Assembly: GCF_020857975.1 (NCBI RefSeq)
Contig: NZ_JACWUO010000009.1
Location: forward strand, 62,001 to 126,000
From: Stenotrophomonas rhizophila
GTDB taxonomy: Bacteria > Pseudomonadota > Gammaproteobacteria > Xanthomonadales > Xanthomonadaceae
Reading direction: 5' to 3'
DNA length: 64,000 nt
Below, one piece after another: positions 27,010-36,120 of the stretch. The notes under the pieces were generated by a model. It ran no database searches. It was not told the origin of the DNA and saw nothing but the letters and a program-made list of their open reading frames with translations. Positions within the stretch are counted from its first letter, which is position 1, and every line of letters begins with the position of its first letter. The translations under genes were made by a program, and so were the position numbers.

Positions 27010-27261
27010 GCGGCGCAGGCCTGGAGCGCGGCGCTGGGGCGTGCGGTTGCCTACGGCGGCGACGATGTGGCCGCGTTCGAGGCGCAGCTGGCCGCCTACG
27101 CCCCGTCGTGGCTGGCCTATGACATGCGCTTGATGATGGCCGGCATCCAGACCTTCGGCATGCGGGCGGCGGACGGCACCGCGGACCAGCTGGCGTCCCT
27201 GCTCGGGCGCCCGTTGCGTACCTACCAGGACTTCGTTGCCGAGGCGGTTGCCAACGCATGA
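27010..27261 (+). pseudogene. NmrA-type NAD(P)-binding reductase remnant: C-terminal part only
   Basis: About 83 residues (AWSAALGRAVAYGGDDVAAF, then WLAYDMRLMMAGIQTFGM and LLGRPLRTYQDFVAEAV) match the C-terminal end of NmrA/SDR-type NAD(P)H-binding reductases. The Rossmann half (about 200 residues) is absent. The frame extends left only across the opposite-strand LysR remnant, which is shadow. Such reductases are often divergent from a LysR regulator, which fits a single internal deletion here. Confidence 0.7.
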
Positions 27262-27347
27262 TCGGTGCGCGGGCGGTGGGCCGGTGCGTTCCCGCGCCGG
27301 CCCACCGCGATGCAGGCCGGTTCGCGCAGCCGCGTCGTGCGCTGGCG

Positions 27348-28580
27348 TTACAGCACCTGTTGTACCGCCACCGCCGCGGTCACCGCCCACAGCACGACCC
27401 ATAGCGCCGACACCCGGGCGATGGCCAACAGCGCAAAGCCGACCACCGCGATGGCGATGTCGGCCGGGGTGTGCACGCCCTGCGTCCATACCGGGTCATG
27501 GAATGCGGCAGCCAGCAGGCCGACCACGGCTGCACCGATCCCGGCCATCGCGCTGGCCGCCCAGCGCCGCCGCGCCAGCCCGCTCCAGACCGGCAACACC
27601 GCCAGCAGCAACAGGAAACCGGGCAGGAACAGGGCCAGCAGCGCCACCGCCGCGCCGGCCGCCGCCGGCAAACCCAAAGGCACTTCGGCGCCCAGGAACG
27701 CGGCCAGCGAAAACATCGGCCCGGGCATCGCCTGGGCCGCGCCGTAGCCGGCCAGGAATGTATCCGCGCCGACCCAGCCGGTGTCGACCACGGCCTGCTG
27801 CAACAGCGGCAAGACGACATGCCCGCCGCCGAAGACCAGTGCGCCGGCCTGGTAGAACGCGCCGGCAAGGCTGGCCATCGTGGGTGTCCCGTAGGAAGGC
27901 TGGACCAGGGCCGCGCCCAGCCCGATCAGGAACAGGAGCAGGAACACCGCTGCGCTTCGGCTGCCAAAGCGCACCGGAAACACCGCCGCCGCCGGACCGC
28001 TCACCCGCCTGCACAGCCAAAGACCCAGCACGCCGCCGCCCGCAACCGCTGCCAGCTGCGCCCAGGCATTGCCTGTGAGCACAATCAACGCACACGCGGC
28101 GGCAGCGATCAGCGCACGCGGCGCATCCGGCGCCAACTGCCGTGCCATGCCCACCAGACCATGGGCGACCACCGCCACGGCCACGAGTTTCAATCCATGC
28201 ACCACCGCCGCACCGATGCCATGGTCCAGGCGCGAGGCCAGGGCGGCAACGCCGAACATCAGCAGCGCCGAGGGCAGGGTGAAGGCGACGAAGGCGGCCA
28301 CCGCGCCACGCCAGCCGGCGCGGAACAGGCCGATGGCCAGGCCCATCTGGCTGCTGGCCGGCCCCGGCACGCACTGGCAGACGGCCAGCAACTGCGCGAA
28401 CTGGACCTCGTCCAGCCAGCGACGGCGCTGCACCACTTCCTGGCGGAAATAGCCCACATGCGCGATCGGGCCACCGAATGCGGTCAGCCCCAGCGTGAGA
28501 AAGACACCGAATACCTCGGCGGCGGTGCCGGCGGGGGGCGCGGTATCGAGGGGCTCGGGCGTGGGCGGCGATTCGGTCAC
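27348..28580 (-). CDS. chrA: Chromate transporter ChrA (two-domain form)
   Basis: 410 residues from a GTG start (MTESPPTPEPLDT); the frame is open further upstream but loses sense. Two homologous CHR domains: first with FLTLGLTAFGGPIAHVGYFR (about residue 28) and CQCVPGPASSQMGLAIG, second with FGGGHVVLPLLQ (about 248) and QAMPGPMFSLAAFLG. About ten membrane helices. Members export chromate or act as sulfate/chromate antiporters. No ChrB-type regulator is adjacent. Convergent with the deletion scar, divergent from the RcnB-like gene. Confidence 0.9.
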   Translation of the reverse strand: MTESPPTPEPLDTAPPAGTAAEVFGVFLTLGLTAFGGPIAHVGYFRQEVVQRRRWLDEVQFAQLLAVCQCVPGPASSQMGLAIGLFRAGWRGAVAAFVAFTLPSALLMFGVAALASRLDHGIGAAVVHGLKLVAVAVVAHGLVGMARQLAPDAPRALIAAAACALIVLTGNAWAQLAAVAGGGVLGLWLCRRVSGPAAAVFPVRFGSRSAAVFLLLFLIGLGAALVQPSYGTPTMASLAGAFYQAGALVFGGGHVVLPLLQQAVVDTGWVGADTFLAGYGAAQAMPGPMFSLAAFLGAEVPLGLPAAAGAAVALLALFLPGFLLLLAVLPVWSGLARRRWAASAMAGIGAAVVGLLAAAFHDPVWTQGVHTPADIAIAVVGFALLAIARVSALWVVLWAVTAAVAVQQVL

Positions 28581-28755
28581 GGGAGAAACATTGCCCAGGG
28601 CCAGGAGGTAGGTACCGTCGGCCCAGTATTGCCGACCGCGGCGGTAGCGTTCAATTGCGCAACCCCCGGCCCGCGGCCGCTTGGTTTCTTTCACATCGCC
28701 TGACCTATATTCGGTGCCAACACGCCGCACGCCGCGGCCGGGTAGGGAGATTTCC

Positions 28756-29103
28756 ATGAAAACCGTACGACTGCTGGGCGTTGCATTGACCACGGCGGCG
28801 ATGCTGGCCGTTGCCCCGGCCTGGGCCGATCCGCCGCACCATGCCAAGGGCAATGGCCCCCCGGCCCACGCCGGTGGGCCGCACAGCCGCAAGGCGCCGC
28901 CGCCGGGCTGGCAGAAGAAGGCGTGGCGCCGTGGCGAGCGCCTGCCCTGGGCCGAAGTGGACCGCCGCTACTGGGTGGACGATTACGCGCACTACAAGCT
29001 GCGCGATCCCGGCCGTGGTCAACGTTGGGTGCGCCAGTCCGACAGCGAGTATCTGCTGGTGGAAATCGCTACCGGTTTGATCATCGACGCGCTGCACCGT
29101 TGA
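28756..29103 (+). CDS. RcnB-family periplasmic protein
   Basis: 115 residues. Signal peptide MKTVRLLGVALTTAAMLAVA with cleavage after AWA. The mature part starts with a His/Pro/Gly/Lys-rich low-complexity stretch and ends with the RcnB-type domain (PWAEVDRRYWVDDYAHYKL then RWVRQSDSEYLLVEIATG). RcnB of E. coli tunes nickel/cobalt export; the His-rich start could bind metal but this is not shown. ATG 28756 follows AGGGAGA. Confidence 0.8.
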   Translation: MKTVRLLGVALTTAAMLAVAPAWADPPHHAKGNGPPAHAGGPHSRKAPPPGWQKKAWRRGERLPWAEVDRRYWVDDYAHYKLRDPGRGQRWVRQSDSEYLLVEIATGLIIDALHR

Positions 29104-29197
29104 TCGATGACCGGCGCGGCCGCCGGTCGCCGGATTGATCCCGTCGGTGCAAGGGGCCTGCATGGAAGCGGCATGCGCGCCCGGCTGGGCGGCAGGC

Positions 29198-30016
29198 TCA
29201 CCTCCGCTGTGGGTCGCCCGCCGGGTGATGCTGCGAACGCGCCGCGAAATAGCGGGTGGGCGACAGCCCAAGCGCCTTCTTGAACATCGTGATGAAGGCA
29301 GTGACCGACTCGTAGCCCAGGCTTTCGGACACCCGCTGGACCGGAGCGCCACCGGCAAGCTCGCGGATGGCGACGAGCAGGTGGAGCTGTTGCCGCCACC
29401 GGCCAAAGGACAGGCCGGTTTCGTGGGCGATCAGGCGCGTCAACGTCCGTTCCCCCAGCGCCAAGCGCCTGGCCCACTGGGTGATGGTGCTGCGGTCGGC
29501 CGGATTGGCCGACAGCGCATCGGCCAGCGCCCGCACCTTCGGGTGATGGCTGATCGGCAGGTACACCCGCTCGGCCGGCATCTGTACCAGTTCGTCCAGC
29601 AGCACGCGCGCAAGCCGATCGGTATGCCCGCCGCGCGGATAGTCGAGCGGGGCGTCGGCCAGGTGCAGGATCATTTCCCGCACCATCGGCGACATGGACA
29701 GCGTGACGCAGTGCCGCGGCAGCGCCGCCGCGCCGGGTTCGACGAACAGATAGCACAGGCGTGCGTTGGCGGTGGCGCGGTTGCTGTGCGGCATGCCGCC
29801 GGGAATCCATACCCCGCACTGCGGTGGAACGATCCACAGGGCGCGTTCGACCTGGCAGGTCACGGCCCCGTGCAGGGCCAGGATCAACTGCCCCTTGCGG
29901 TGCTCGTGGACCGGGATCTCGGCGTCGTGGTCGGCCACCTGCAGCCGGCTGGCAACCGCCGGCCGATCGGTCTGGTCCGGGTCCAGGTCGAAGCCGGGGA
30001 GCACGATGCGGGTCAC
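29198..30016 (-). CDS. AraC-family regulator (cupin sensor)
   Basis: 272 residues from GTG 30016. N-terminal cupin-like sensor (VHEHRKGQLILALHG; WIVPPQCGVWIPGGMPHS, residues about 36-75) and a C-terminal double helix-turn-helix (TITQWARRLALGERTLTRL and RVSESLGYESVTAFITMFKK). Divergent from the FUSC efflux operon with about 75 bases between, so it probably controls that operon. Resembles NimR-type regulators of transport genes. Confidence 0.87.
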   Translation of the reverse strand: MTRIVLPGFDLDPDQTDRPAVASRLQVADHDAEIPVHEHRKGQLILALHGAVTCQVERALWIVPPQCGVWIPGGMPHSNRATANARLCYLFVEPGAAALPRHCVTLSMSPMVREMILHLADAPLDYPRGGHTDRLARVLLDELVQMPAERVYLPISHHPKVRALADALSANPADRSTITQWARRLALGERTLTRLIAHETGLSFGRWRQQLHLLVAIRELAGGAPVQRVSESLGYESVTAFITMFKKALGLSPTRYFAARSQHHPAGDPQRR

Positions 30017-30091
30017 TCGTCTGGCCTGTTTTAGCGAGAGATTGGCATTCTAGCGAAATTCGGCAGGCGCGGCGTTCAATACGATGAGCCC

Positions 30092-32062
30092 ATGCAAACG
30101 CCGGCGCCTCCCATCCGTTCCTTCCTCCCGTCGCTGCCCACGCTGCTGAAGGCACCGGTGCTGAAGGCCGACCGGGAAGCCGTGTTGTTCTCCCTCAAGT
30201 GCCTGGCCGCCGCCCTGCTCGGGCTGTATCTGTCGTTGCGGATCGGCCTGACCCGCCCGTTCTGGGTGATCGGCACCGTCTACCTGGTGTCCCAGCCGCT
30301 GTCCGGGGCAACGCTGAGCCGTGGCCTGTACCGTCTGCTGGGAACGATCGGCGGTGCGGTCGCCACGGTGCTGCTGGTGCCGCGCCTGGCCAACGCGCCG
30401 CTGGTGCTGAGCGTGGCGCTGGCGGCCTGGATGGGGCTGTGCCTGTACCTGGCAATGCTCGACCGGACCCCGCGTTCCTACGCCTTTCTTCTGGCCGGGT
30501 ACACCACCAGCCTGATCGGGTTCCCCAGCGTGATGGTGCCCGGTGACGTCTTCAGCATCGCCATCACCCGCGTGCAGGAAATATCCATCGGCATCCTTGC
30601 CGCCACGCTGGTCCATGGGCTGGTCCTTCCGCGCCGGGTCTGGCACCGCGTCCAGGCGCGTGTCGCGGCGATCCTGTCCGATGCCGAGCGCTGGACGCAG
30701 GATATGCATGCCGGTGCCGGGGACGCAGTGCTGGCCGAGGACCGCGCCAAGGCGGCGGTGGACCTGCTGGAGCTGCACACGCTTTCCATCCACCTGCGCT
30801 TCGACAGTGCCCATGGCCCGGCCCAGGCAGCGCTGCTGCGCGCGCTGCATGAGCGGATGCTCGCGGTGCTGATGCTGTCCAGTGCCGTGGACGATTCGCT
30901 GGCAGAACTGCGCGCAGCCGAACACGGCCCGCCATCCCACGCCACGGCCGACCCGAGCGGTTGGCGCGAACTGCTGCAGGCCAATCTGGCCGCGGACCTT
31001 TCCGCGCTGGACGCCGCGCACCGCGATTGCCGCGTGCTGGAAGACCAGCTGCGCACCGACAGCGCGAACTGGCGGCGGCCGATTGCAGCGGAAAAGGCGC
31101 ACGGCCACGTCCTGCACCGCGATCACCGCCTTGCCCTGCGCGCTGCCTTCGGTGCCTTCATCGGCATCGTGCTGAGCTGCGCGGCGTGGATTGCCACGGC
31201 CTGGTCCGACGGTGCGACGGCGGTGTCCATCATTGGCACGGCGTGCGTACTGTTTGGAACCATCGAGGCCCCTGGCGGCCAGCTCATGCGCTATCTGGCC
31301 GGCTCGTCCATCGGCGTAGCGGTCGGGCTGCTCTATGGCGTGGTGGTGTTCCCGGCGCTGTCCGATTTCATGGGCCTGGCCACCGCCCTGGCGCCGGTGC
31401 TGCTGGTATGCGGTTCGTTGCTGGCGCGCCCGCCTTTGATGATGGTCGCATTGGGAGTGGTGCTTACCTTCCCGCTGATCGCCGGCCTGGGCGCAACCAA
31501 TGCCATCCATATCGCAGGCGCCCTCAACAGCAGCGTGGCGCTGTTCGTGGGTACCGCCGCGGCGCTGTGCAGCATGCGCCTGTTCCAGACCCTCGATGCC
31601 GATCGCAGCCGTGCCAGGCTGCTGGGTTCGATCAGGCATGAGATCGCGCGCCGCGTTTCCGGGCGCGGGCCGATCACCAGCGACTGGCTGAGCCGCATGC
31701 TGGACCGGCTCGGGCTGCTTGCCCCGCGCCTGAGCGGCCGGCCAGGCGCAGCCCACACCCTGCGGACGATGTTTGCCGACATGCGCGCGGCAAGCACGGT
31801 GGCCGCGCTGCGTGCGCTGGGTCCGGGCCTGGTGGGGCATGGTGCCCGCGCCTGCCACGCCGGGTTGATCGACGCGGTGGTGGTCCATTTCCGTACCCGT
31901 GCCATTCCCCGGCAGGGCCCGGACAGGCGCCTGCTGGACGCGCTTGAGCGCATGCGCGAGGCGGCCATCGCGGGCCGGGAGCCCGAAGCCAAACGCCTGC
32001 TCTCGCTGCTCGCAGACCTGCGCCGCGACCTGCTGGCGCCGCTGATCGCCCACGGGAACTGA
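30092..32062 (+). CDS. FUSC/AaeB-family inner-membrane efflux protein
   Basis: 656 residues with two blocks of about five to six membrane helices (residues about 35-165 and 350-480), each followed by a cytoplasmic part, the FUSC layout of AaeB, which exports hydroxylated aromatic acids. Landmarks: TRPFWVIGTVYLVSQPLSG near residue 54 and the repeat-like CAAWIATAWSDGATAVSIIG near 365. First gene of a four-gene unit with DUF1656, a HlyD-type adaptor and an outer-membrane factor. Substrate unknown. Confidence 0.9.
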   Translation: MQTPAPPIRSFLPSLPTLLKAPVLKADREAVLFSLKCLAAALLGLYLSLRIGLTRPFWVIGTVYLVSQPLSGATLSRGLYRLLGTIGGAVATVLLVPRLANAPLVLSVALAAWMGLCLYLAMLDRTPRSYAFLLAGYTTSLIGFPSVMVPGDVFSIAITRVQEISIGILAATLVHGLVLPRRVWHRVQARVAAILSDAERWTQDMHAGAGDAVLAEDRAKAAVDLLELHTLSIHLRFDSAHGPAQAALLRALHERMLAVLMLSSAVDDSLAELRAAEHGPPSHATADPSGWRELLQANLAADLSALDAAHRDCRVLEDQLRTDSANWRRPIAAEKAHGHVLHRDHRLALRAAFGAFIGIVLSCAAWIATAWSDGATAVSIIGTACVLFGTIEAPGGQLMRYLAGSSIGVAVGLLYGVVVFPALSDFMGLATALAPVLLVCGSLLARPPLMMVALGVVLTFPLIAGLGATNAIHIAGALNSSVALFVGTAAALCSMRLFQTLDADRSRARLLGSIRHEIARRVSGRGPITSDWLSRMLDRLGLLAPRLSGRPGAAHTLRTMFADMRAASTVAALRALGPGLVGHGARACHAGLIDAVVVHFRTRAIPRQGPDRRLLDALERMREAAIAGREPEAKRLLSLLADLRRDLLAPLIAHGN

Positions 32063-32066
32063 TGCG

Positions 32067-32282
32067 ATGGTTGCCGATCTTTCCATCGATGGCGTTCTTG
32101 TTCCCGGCCTGCTGGCGGTGGCGCTGGTCGCGCTGGCGCTGACATTGATCGCCTCCGGGCTGCTGGCACGTCTTGGCCTGTACCGGTTCTTCGCCTATCG
32201 GCCGCTGGTGGGCCTGTCGCTGTTCGTGATCCTGGTGGAGTTGCTTGTGCGGCTCGTCCCCCTGCTTGAGAAAATGAAATGA
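32067..32282 (+). CDS. DUF1656 (AaeX-like) small membrane protein
   Basis: 71 residues with two hydrophobic helices (LLAVALVALALTLIASGLLA and LVGLSLFVILVELLVRLVPL) joined by LGLYRFFAYRP, the DUF1656/AaeX form. Starts 4 bases after the FUSC stop and overlaps the adaptor gene by 4 bases (ATGA). Confidence 0.85.
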   Translation: MVADLSIDGVLVPGLLAVALVALALTLIASGLLARLGLYRFFAYRPLVGLSLFVILVELLVRLVPLLEKMK

Positions 32283-33163
32283 AGCACATGCTTGCTGTCA
32301 TCGGGCGTTGGAGCGCCACGCTTGGCGTGTTCGCCATCGCCGTCATCGCGGCCCTGTCGGTCTGGAGCAGATACGAACGGCAGCCGTGGACACGCGATGG
32401 CCGGGTGCGCGCCGATGTGGTGCGCGTTGCCTCGGACATGGGCGGGTTGGTTACCCGGGTACTGGTGCACGACAACCAGCAGGTGAAAGCCGGCCAGCTG
32501 CTGCTGTTGCTGGACCAGCCACGCTCGGCCGCCGCGCTGGAAAAAGCCGACGCCGCGGTGCGCAGCGCGCATGCCACGCTCGACCTGGCCCGCCGCGAAT
32601 CGAAACGGGACAACGCCCTGGGCGACCTGGTCGCCTCCGAAACCCGCGAGCGTAACGCCGCCAGGGTCGATACCGAGCGGGCGGGCCTGGCGCAGGCACA
32701 TGCGGAGCGGCGGGTAGCGCTGTTGAACCTGCAGCGGACCGAGGTGCGCGCCACCACCGACGGCATCGTGACCAACCTGGACCTGCACACCGGCGACTTC
32801 CTGCAGCCCGGCGCACAGGCCATGGCCCTGATCGATACCGGCAGCCTTAGGGTCGAAGGTTACTTTGAGGAAACTAGGCTCAACTGCATCAGCGAAGGCG
32901 ACGTCGCCGTGGCCCGGCTGATGGGTGATGGCCGCCAGCTGCGCGGGCATGTGGAGAGCATCGCCGCCGGTATCGCCGACGACCAGCGCGCGAGCACCCA
33001 CAACCTGCTGCCCGCCGTAACGCCGACCTATACGTGGGTGCGGCTGGCGCAACGCATTCCGGTCCGCATCCGCATCGATGATGTCCCTCCGGGAACCCGG
33101 CTCATCGTCGGCAGGACCGCGAGCGTGACCATTACCCCGCGTGCGCCGGAGGCCTGCGAATGA
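32279..33163 (+). CDS. HlyD/EmrA-type periplasmic adaptor (AaeA-like)
   Basis: 294 residues. Membrane anchor at residues 12-29, then the lipoyl half-motif (GRVRADVVRVASDMGGLV ... VLVHDNQQVKAGQLLLLLD), a short coiled-coil hairpin (about 80-150), the second half-motif (VRATTDGIVTNLDLHTGDFL) and a beta-barrel. Links the FUSC pump to the outer-membrane channel. Overlaps both neighbours by 4 bases. Confidence 0.92.
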   Translation: MKHMLAVIGRWSATLGVFAIAVIAALSVWSRYERQPWTRDGRVRADVVRVASDMGGLVTRVLVHDNQQVKAGQLLLLLDQPRSAAALEKADAAVRSAHATLDLARRESKRDNALGDLVASETRERNAARVDTERAGLAQAHAERRVALLNLQRTEVRATTDGIVTNLDLHTGDFLQPGAQAMALIDTGSLRVEGYFEETRLNCISEGDVAVARLMGDGRQLRGHVESIAAGIADDQRASTHNLLPAVTPTYTWVRLAQRIPVRIRIDDVPPGTRLIVGRTASVTITPRAPEACE

Positions 33164-34599
33164 CCGGCAGGGTTTCCCGCTTGAGCGCGATGGCGATGGC
33201 GATGATGCTGGCGCTGGCCGGCTGCGTGTCCGGCCCGGACTACCAGCTTCCGGCCAGCGCGGTTGCCGCCGCCCCGCAGGCCCGGCGTGCGTTCGTCTCG
33301 GGCCAGGAGGCGGCGTTCACGCTGGCCGCGCCACCGGACCGCTGGTGGCAGCTGTACAACGATCCCCGCCTCGACGCCTACGTCGCCGAAGCGCTGCGGG
33401 CCAACACCGACCTGCGCACCGCAGACGCCAATCTCCGGCGTGCCTCGGCGATGGTGCGCCAGTACCGTGCGCAGGGGACGATAGGCACCGACGCGGACGC
33501 GTCTGCCACGCTGTCCCATGCCGGGAACTACACGCCGCCCGCGTCCTCGCCACAGGCGTATGCGCTCGGCATCAACCTGTCCTATCCGCTGGACCTGGCC
33601 GGCGGCATCCGCCGCGGCATCGAAGCGGCCAGCGCCGACGCGCAGGCGGTTGCAGCGGCCCGCGACCATCTCCGGGTGACCGTCGCTGCGGCGGTCACCC
33701 GCGCCTATGTCGGTACCTGTTCGGCCAACCTGACCCTGGCGGCCGTGCAGCGGGTGCTGGATACCCAGCGCGCCACGCTGGATGCCACCCACCGGCTCGC
33801 GGCAGGCGGGCGCGGGACCGCATTCGACGTCAGCCGGGCCCGGGCCGCGGTCAACCGAAGCGCGGCCGCGATACCGCACCTGGTTGCCGAGCGGCAGGCG
33901 GCCTTGTTCGAACTGGCCGCGCTGATGGGGCGGCTGCCGGCGGACTACCCGCCGGACGTGGCCGGTTGCCAGCAGCCGCCTGCCCTGCGCCAGACCATCC
34001 CGGTCGGCGATGGCTGGCAGCTGATCCAGCGCCGCCCGGACATCCGCGCGGCCGAGCGCCGCCTGGCCGCTGCCACCGCAACGATCGGGGTGGCAACCGC
34101 CGCGCTCTATCCGCAGGTGAGCATCGGTGCATCGGCAGGCGTGGCCAACCCGCTGCGGCAGGGCCTGTCGGCAAATGCCTTCGGCGCAAGCATCGGCCCA
34201 TTGCTGTCATGGCGTTGGCCCAATCGCAGGGTGGCCAAGGCACGTATCGATGCGGCCGGCGCCGACGCCGATGCCGCATTGGCCTCGTTCGACGGCGCGG
34301 TGCTGCAGGCCCTGCGGCAGGCCGAAACCGCGCTTTCGGCCTATTCCCGTGAGGTGGACCGCGAAGGCAGCCTTGCCCGGGCACGCGACGATGCGGCCCG
34401 CGCCAGCGGCCAGGCGGGGCAACTGTATCGGTTCGGCAGGATCGGCTTCATCGATGTGCTGTCCGCCGAGGCCGCCCTGGCCGACGCCGAATCAACGCTG
34501 GCCGCGTCGCGCGCGCAGTTGATCGACCGCCAGGTGGATCTGTTCCTGGCGCTCGGCGGTGGCTGGTCGGAGGACGGCCAGGCCGAAGCGCGTCGATAG
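33160..34599 (+). CDS. NodT-type outer-membrane efflux lipoprotein
   Basis: 479 residues. Signal peptide with lipobox LAGC (Cys about residue 24) and the conserved start of the mature protein (SGPDYQLPA). Two OEP repeats with WWQLYNDPRLDAYVAEAL near residue 63 and IQRRPDIRAAERRLAAATA near 288; it trimerises as a TolC-like channel. The E. coli aaeXAB operon has no channel gene; here a complete tripartite pump is encoded in one unit. Confidence 0.92.
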   Translation: MTGRVSRLSAMAMAMMLALAGCVSGPDYQLPASAVAAAPQARRAFVSGQEAAFTLAAPPDRWWQLYNDPRLDAYVAEALRANTDLRTADANLRRASAMVRQYRAQGTIGTDADASATLSHAGNYTPPASSPQAYALGINLSYPLDLAGGIRRGIEAASADAQAVAAARDHLRVTVAAAVTRAYVGTCSANLTLAAVQRVLDTQRATLDATHRLAAGGRGTAFDVSRARAAVNRSAAAIPHLVAERQAALFELAALMGRLPADYPPDVAGCQQPPALRQTIPVGDGWQLIQRRPDIRAAERRLAAATATIGVATAALYPQVSIGASAGVANPLRQGLSANAFGASIGPLLSWRWPNRRVAKARIDAAGADADAALASFDGAVLQALRQAETALSAYSREVDREGSLARARDDAARASGQAGQLYRFGRIGFIDVLSAEAALADAESTLAASRAQLIDRQVDLFLALGGGWSEDGQAEARR

Positions 34600-34639
34600 C
34601 GCGATCCAGCTCCGCTACCTGCTGTGCGCGCAGAAGGGC

Positions 34640-34987
34640 TCAAGCTTTCTGCTGCCCGCCGTCCCTGCTGGCCAGATAGTGCTCCCCCCAGGACTTCATT
34701 GCTTCCAGCGTAGGCGCCAGCGTGGTGCCCAGCGCTGTCAACGTGTATTCCACGCGTGGTGGAACTTCTGCGAACACTTCGCGCCGGACGATGCCGCTTG
34801 CTTCAAGCTCGCGCAGCTGCAAGGTCAACGAGCGCTGGGTCACTCCGCCGATCAGCTTTCGCAGTTCCCCAAACCGTTTGGTGCCGCTCAGCAAGTAGTG
34901 AACGATCAACGGTTTCCACTTGCCACCGGCGATGTCGACGGTGATTTCCACGGCACATCGGTACTCGGAAGGCGCGCTACGGGGCAT
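34640..34987 (-). CDS. HxlR-family regulator
   Basis: 115 residues with a winged helix-turn-helix of HxlR type: C-x9-GGKWKPLIVHYLL, then KRFGELRKLIGGVTQRSLTLQLRELEASGIV and the wing PPRVEYTLTALG. Cys11 before the GGKW motif is the position used for redox or electrophile sensing in HypR/YodB-type members. Divergent from the quinone-oxidoreductase gene; the 9-bp inverted repeat between them is the likely operator. Confidence 0.9.
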   Translation of the reverse strand: MPRSAPSEYRCAVEITVDIAGGKWKPLIVHYLLSGTKRFGELRKLIGGVTQRSLTLQLRELEASGIVRREVFAEVPPRVEYTLTALGTTLAPTLEAMKSWGEHYLASRDGGQQKA

Positions 34988-35004
34988 GACTGCTCCAATG
35001 GGAT

Positions 35005-35030
35005 ACTTTGTATCCCTATATATACAAAGT
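35005..35030. promoter_or_regulatory. Operator-like inverted repeat between hxlR-type gene and oxidoreductase
   Basis: ACTTTGTAT-N8-ATACAAAGT: two perfect 9-bp arms, AT-rich in a GC-rich genome, 18 bases upstream of the HxlR-type start and about 80 upstream of the oxidoreductase. The spacing suits a dimeric winged-helix regulator acting on both promoters. Confidence 0.7.
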
Positions 35031-35109
35031 GTGCCTGGTTGTAAAACGGATGCTTGCCTCTGATAGTGCTGGCCCGGAGGGAGTCCCTTCGCAATCAGAG
35101 AGAAAGCCC

Positions 35110-36093
35110 ATGAAAGCTGCGTACTACGACCGCCAAGGCCCGGCCGATGAGGTGCTTTGTGTCGCCGAGCTGCCGATCCCGCAACCCGGACCAGGCGAAG
35201 TTCGGGTTCGGGTGCACATGTCCGGGCTGAATCCCACCGACCTCAAGGCCCGCACCGGGTTCTCTTCGCCGATGCCGTTTCCACGCATCATTCCCCACCA
35301 GGACGGGGCAGGTGTCATCGATGCGGTTGGCGACGCGGAAGCGGTGGGCCGTGTTGGGCAGCGGGTCTGGATCTATGAGGCCCAGTACGGCAGGGCGAGC
35401 GGGACGGCAGCAGCGTTCGTGGTGGTGCCGTCAGGGCACGCCGTGCCGCTGCCTGACGATGTCTCCTTCGAGGTGGGTGCATCCCTGGGCATCCCGGCAC
35501 TGACAGCCCATCGCTGCCTCTTCGCCGATGGCGACATCGACGGCCGAAGGGTGTTGGTGCACGGTGGTGCGGGCGTGGTCGGCACCGCCGCCATCCTGCT
35601 GGCAAAGTGGGCGGGAGCCTGGGTCGTGGCCACGGTCATGAATCCCGAACAGGCAATCATTGCCCGGGCGGCCGGAGCCGATCTGGTGCTGGACCGCCTG
35701 AACGACGATGTCGCCGGCGCGATCCACGCGCATACCGGGAATGCAGGCGTGGACCGCATCGTAGACGTCAATGTGAAGGCAAACCTCGATCTTGACCTCG
35801 CATGCCTCGCCTCCGGTGGAGTTATCAGCGCTTATGCAACAGCACAGGCAACCGATGCGCTTTCACTGCCGCTGTTGCGTGCGATGGTGCACGGATGCGT
35901 GCTCCGCTTCGTATACATCTATTCGGTCCCTCAAGAAGCGAAAGACAACGCGATCAGGGACATCAACGCGTGCCTTGCCAGCGGCGCCTATGTGCCCCAT
36001 TTCGGCTTGACGGTGGCTCTGGAAAGGATCGCTGAAGCGCACCTGGCACTTGAGGCGGGATCTGTCACGGGTAAAGTTCTCATTGCCATATGA
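35110..36093 (+). CDS. Zinc-independent NADPH:quinone oxidoreductase (MDR family)
   Basis: 327 residues from ATG 35110 behind AGAGAG. GroES-like N-terminal part (PGPGEVRVRVHMSGLNPTDL), then the nucleotide-binding fold with VLVHGGAGVVGTAAILLAKW near residue 146 (AxxGxxG-type loop). No zinc-binding Cys/His set. Reduces quinones or other electrophiles with NADPH, which fits control by a thiol-sensing HxlR regulator. Confidence 0.9.
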   Translation: MKAAYYDRQGPADEVLCVAELPIPQPGPGEVRVRVHMSGLNPTDLKARTGFSSPMPFPRIIPHQDGAGVIDAVGDAEAVGRVGQRVWIYEAQYGRASGTAAAFVVVPSGHAVPLPDDVSFEVGASLGIPALTAHRCLFADGDIDGRRVLVHGGAGVVGTAAILLAKWAGAWVVATVMNPEQAIIARAAGADLVLDRLNDDVAGAIHAHTGNAGVDRIVDVNVKANLDLDLACLASGGVISAYATAQATDALSLPLLRAMVHGCVLRFVYIYSVPQEAKDNAIRDINACLASGAYVPHFGLTVALERIAEAHLALEAGSVTGKVLIAI

Positions 36094-36120
36094 GCGAAGC
36101 GCTCGCTGGTGCATAAGCGA

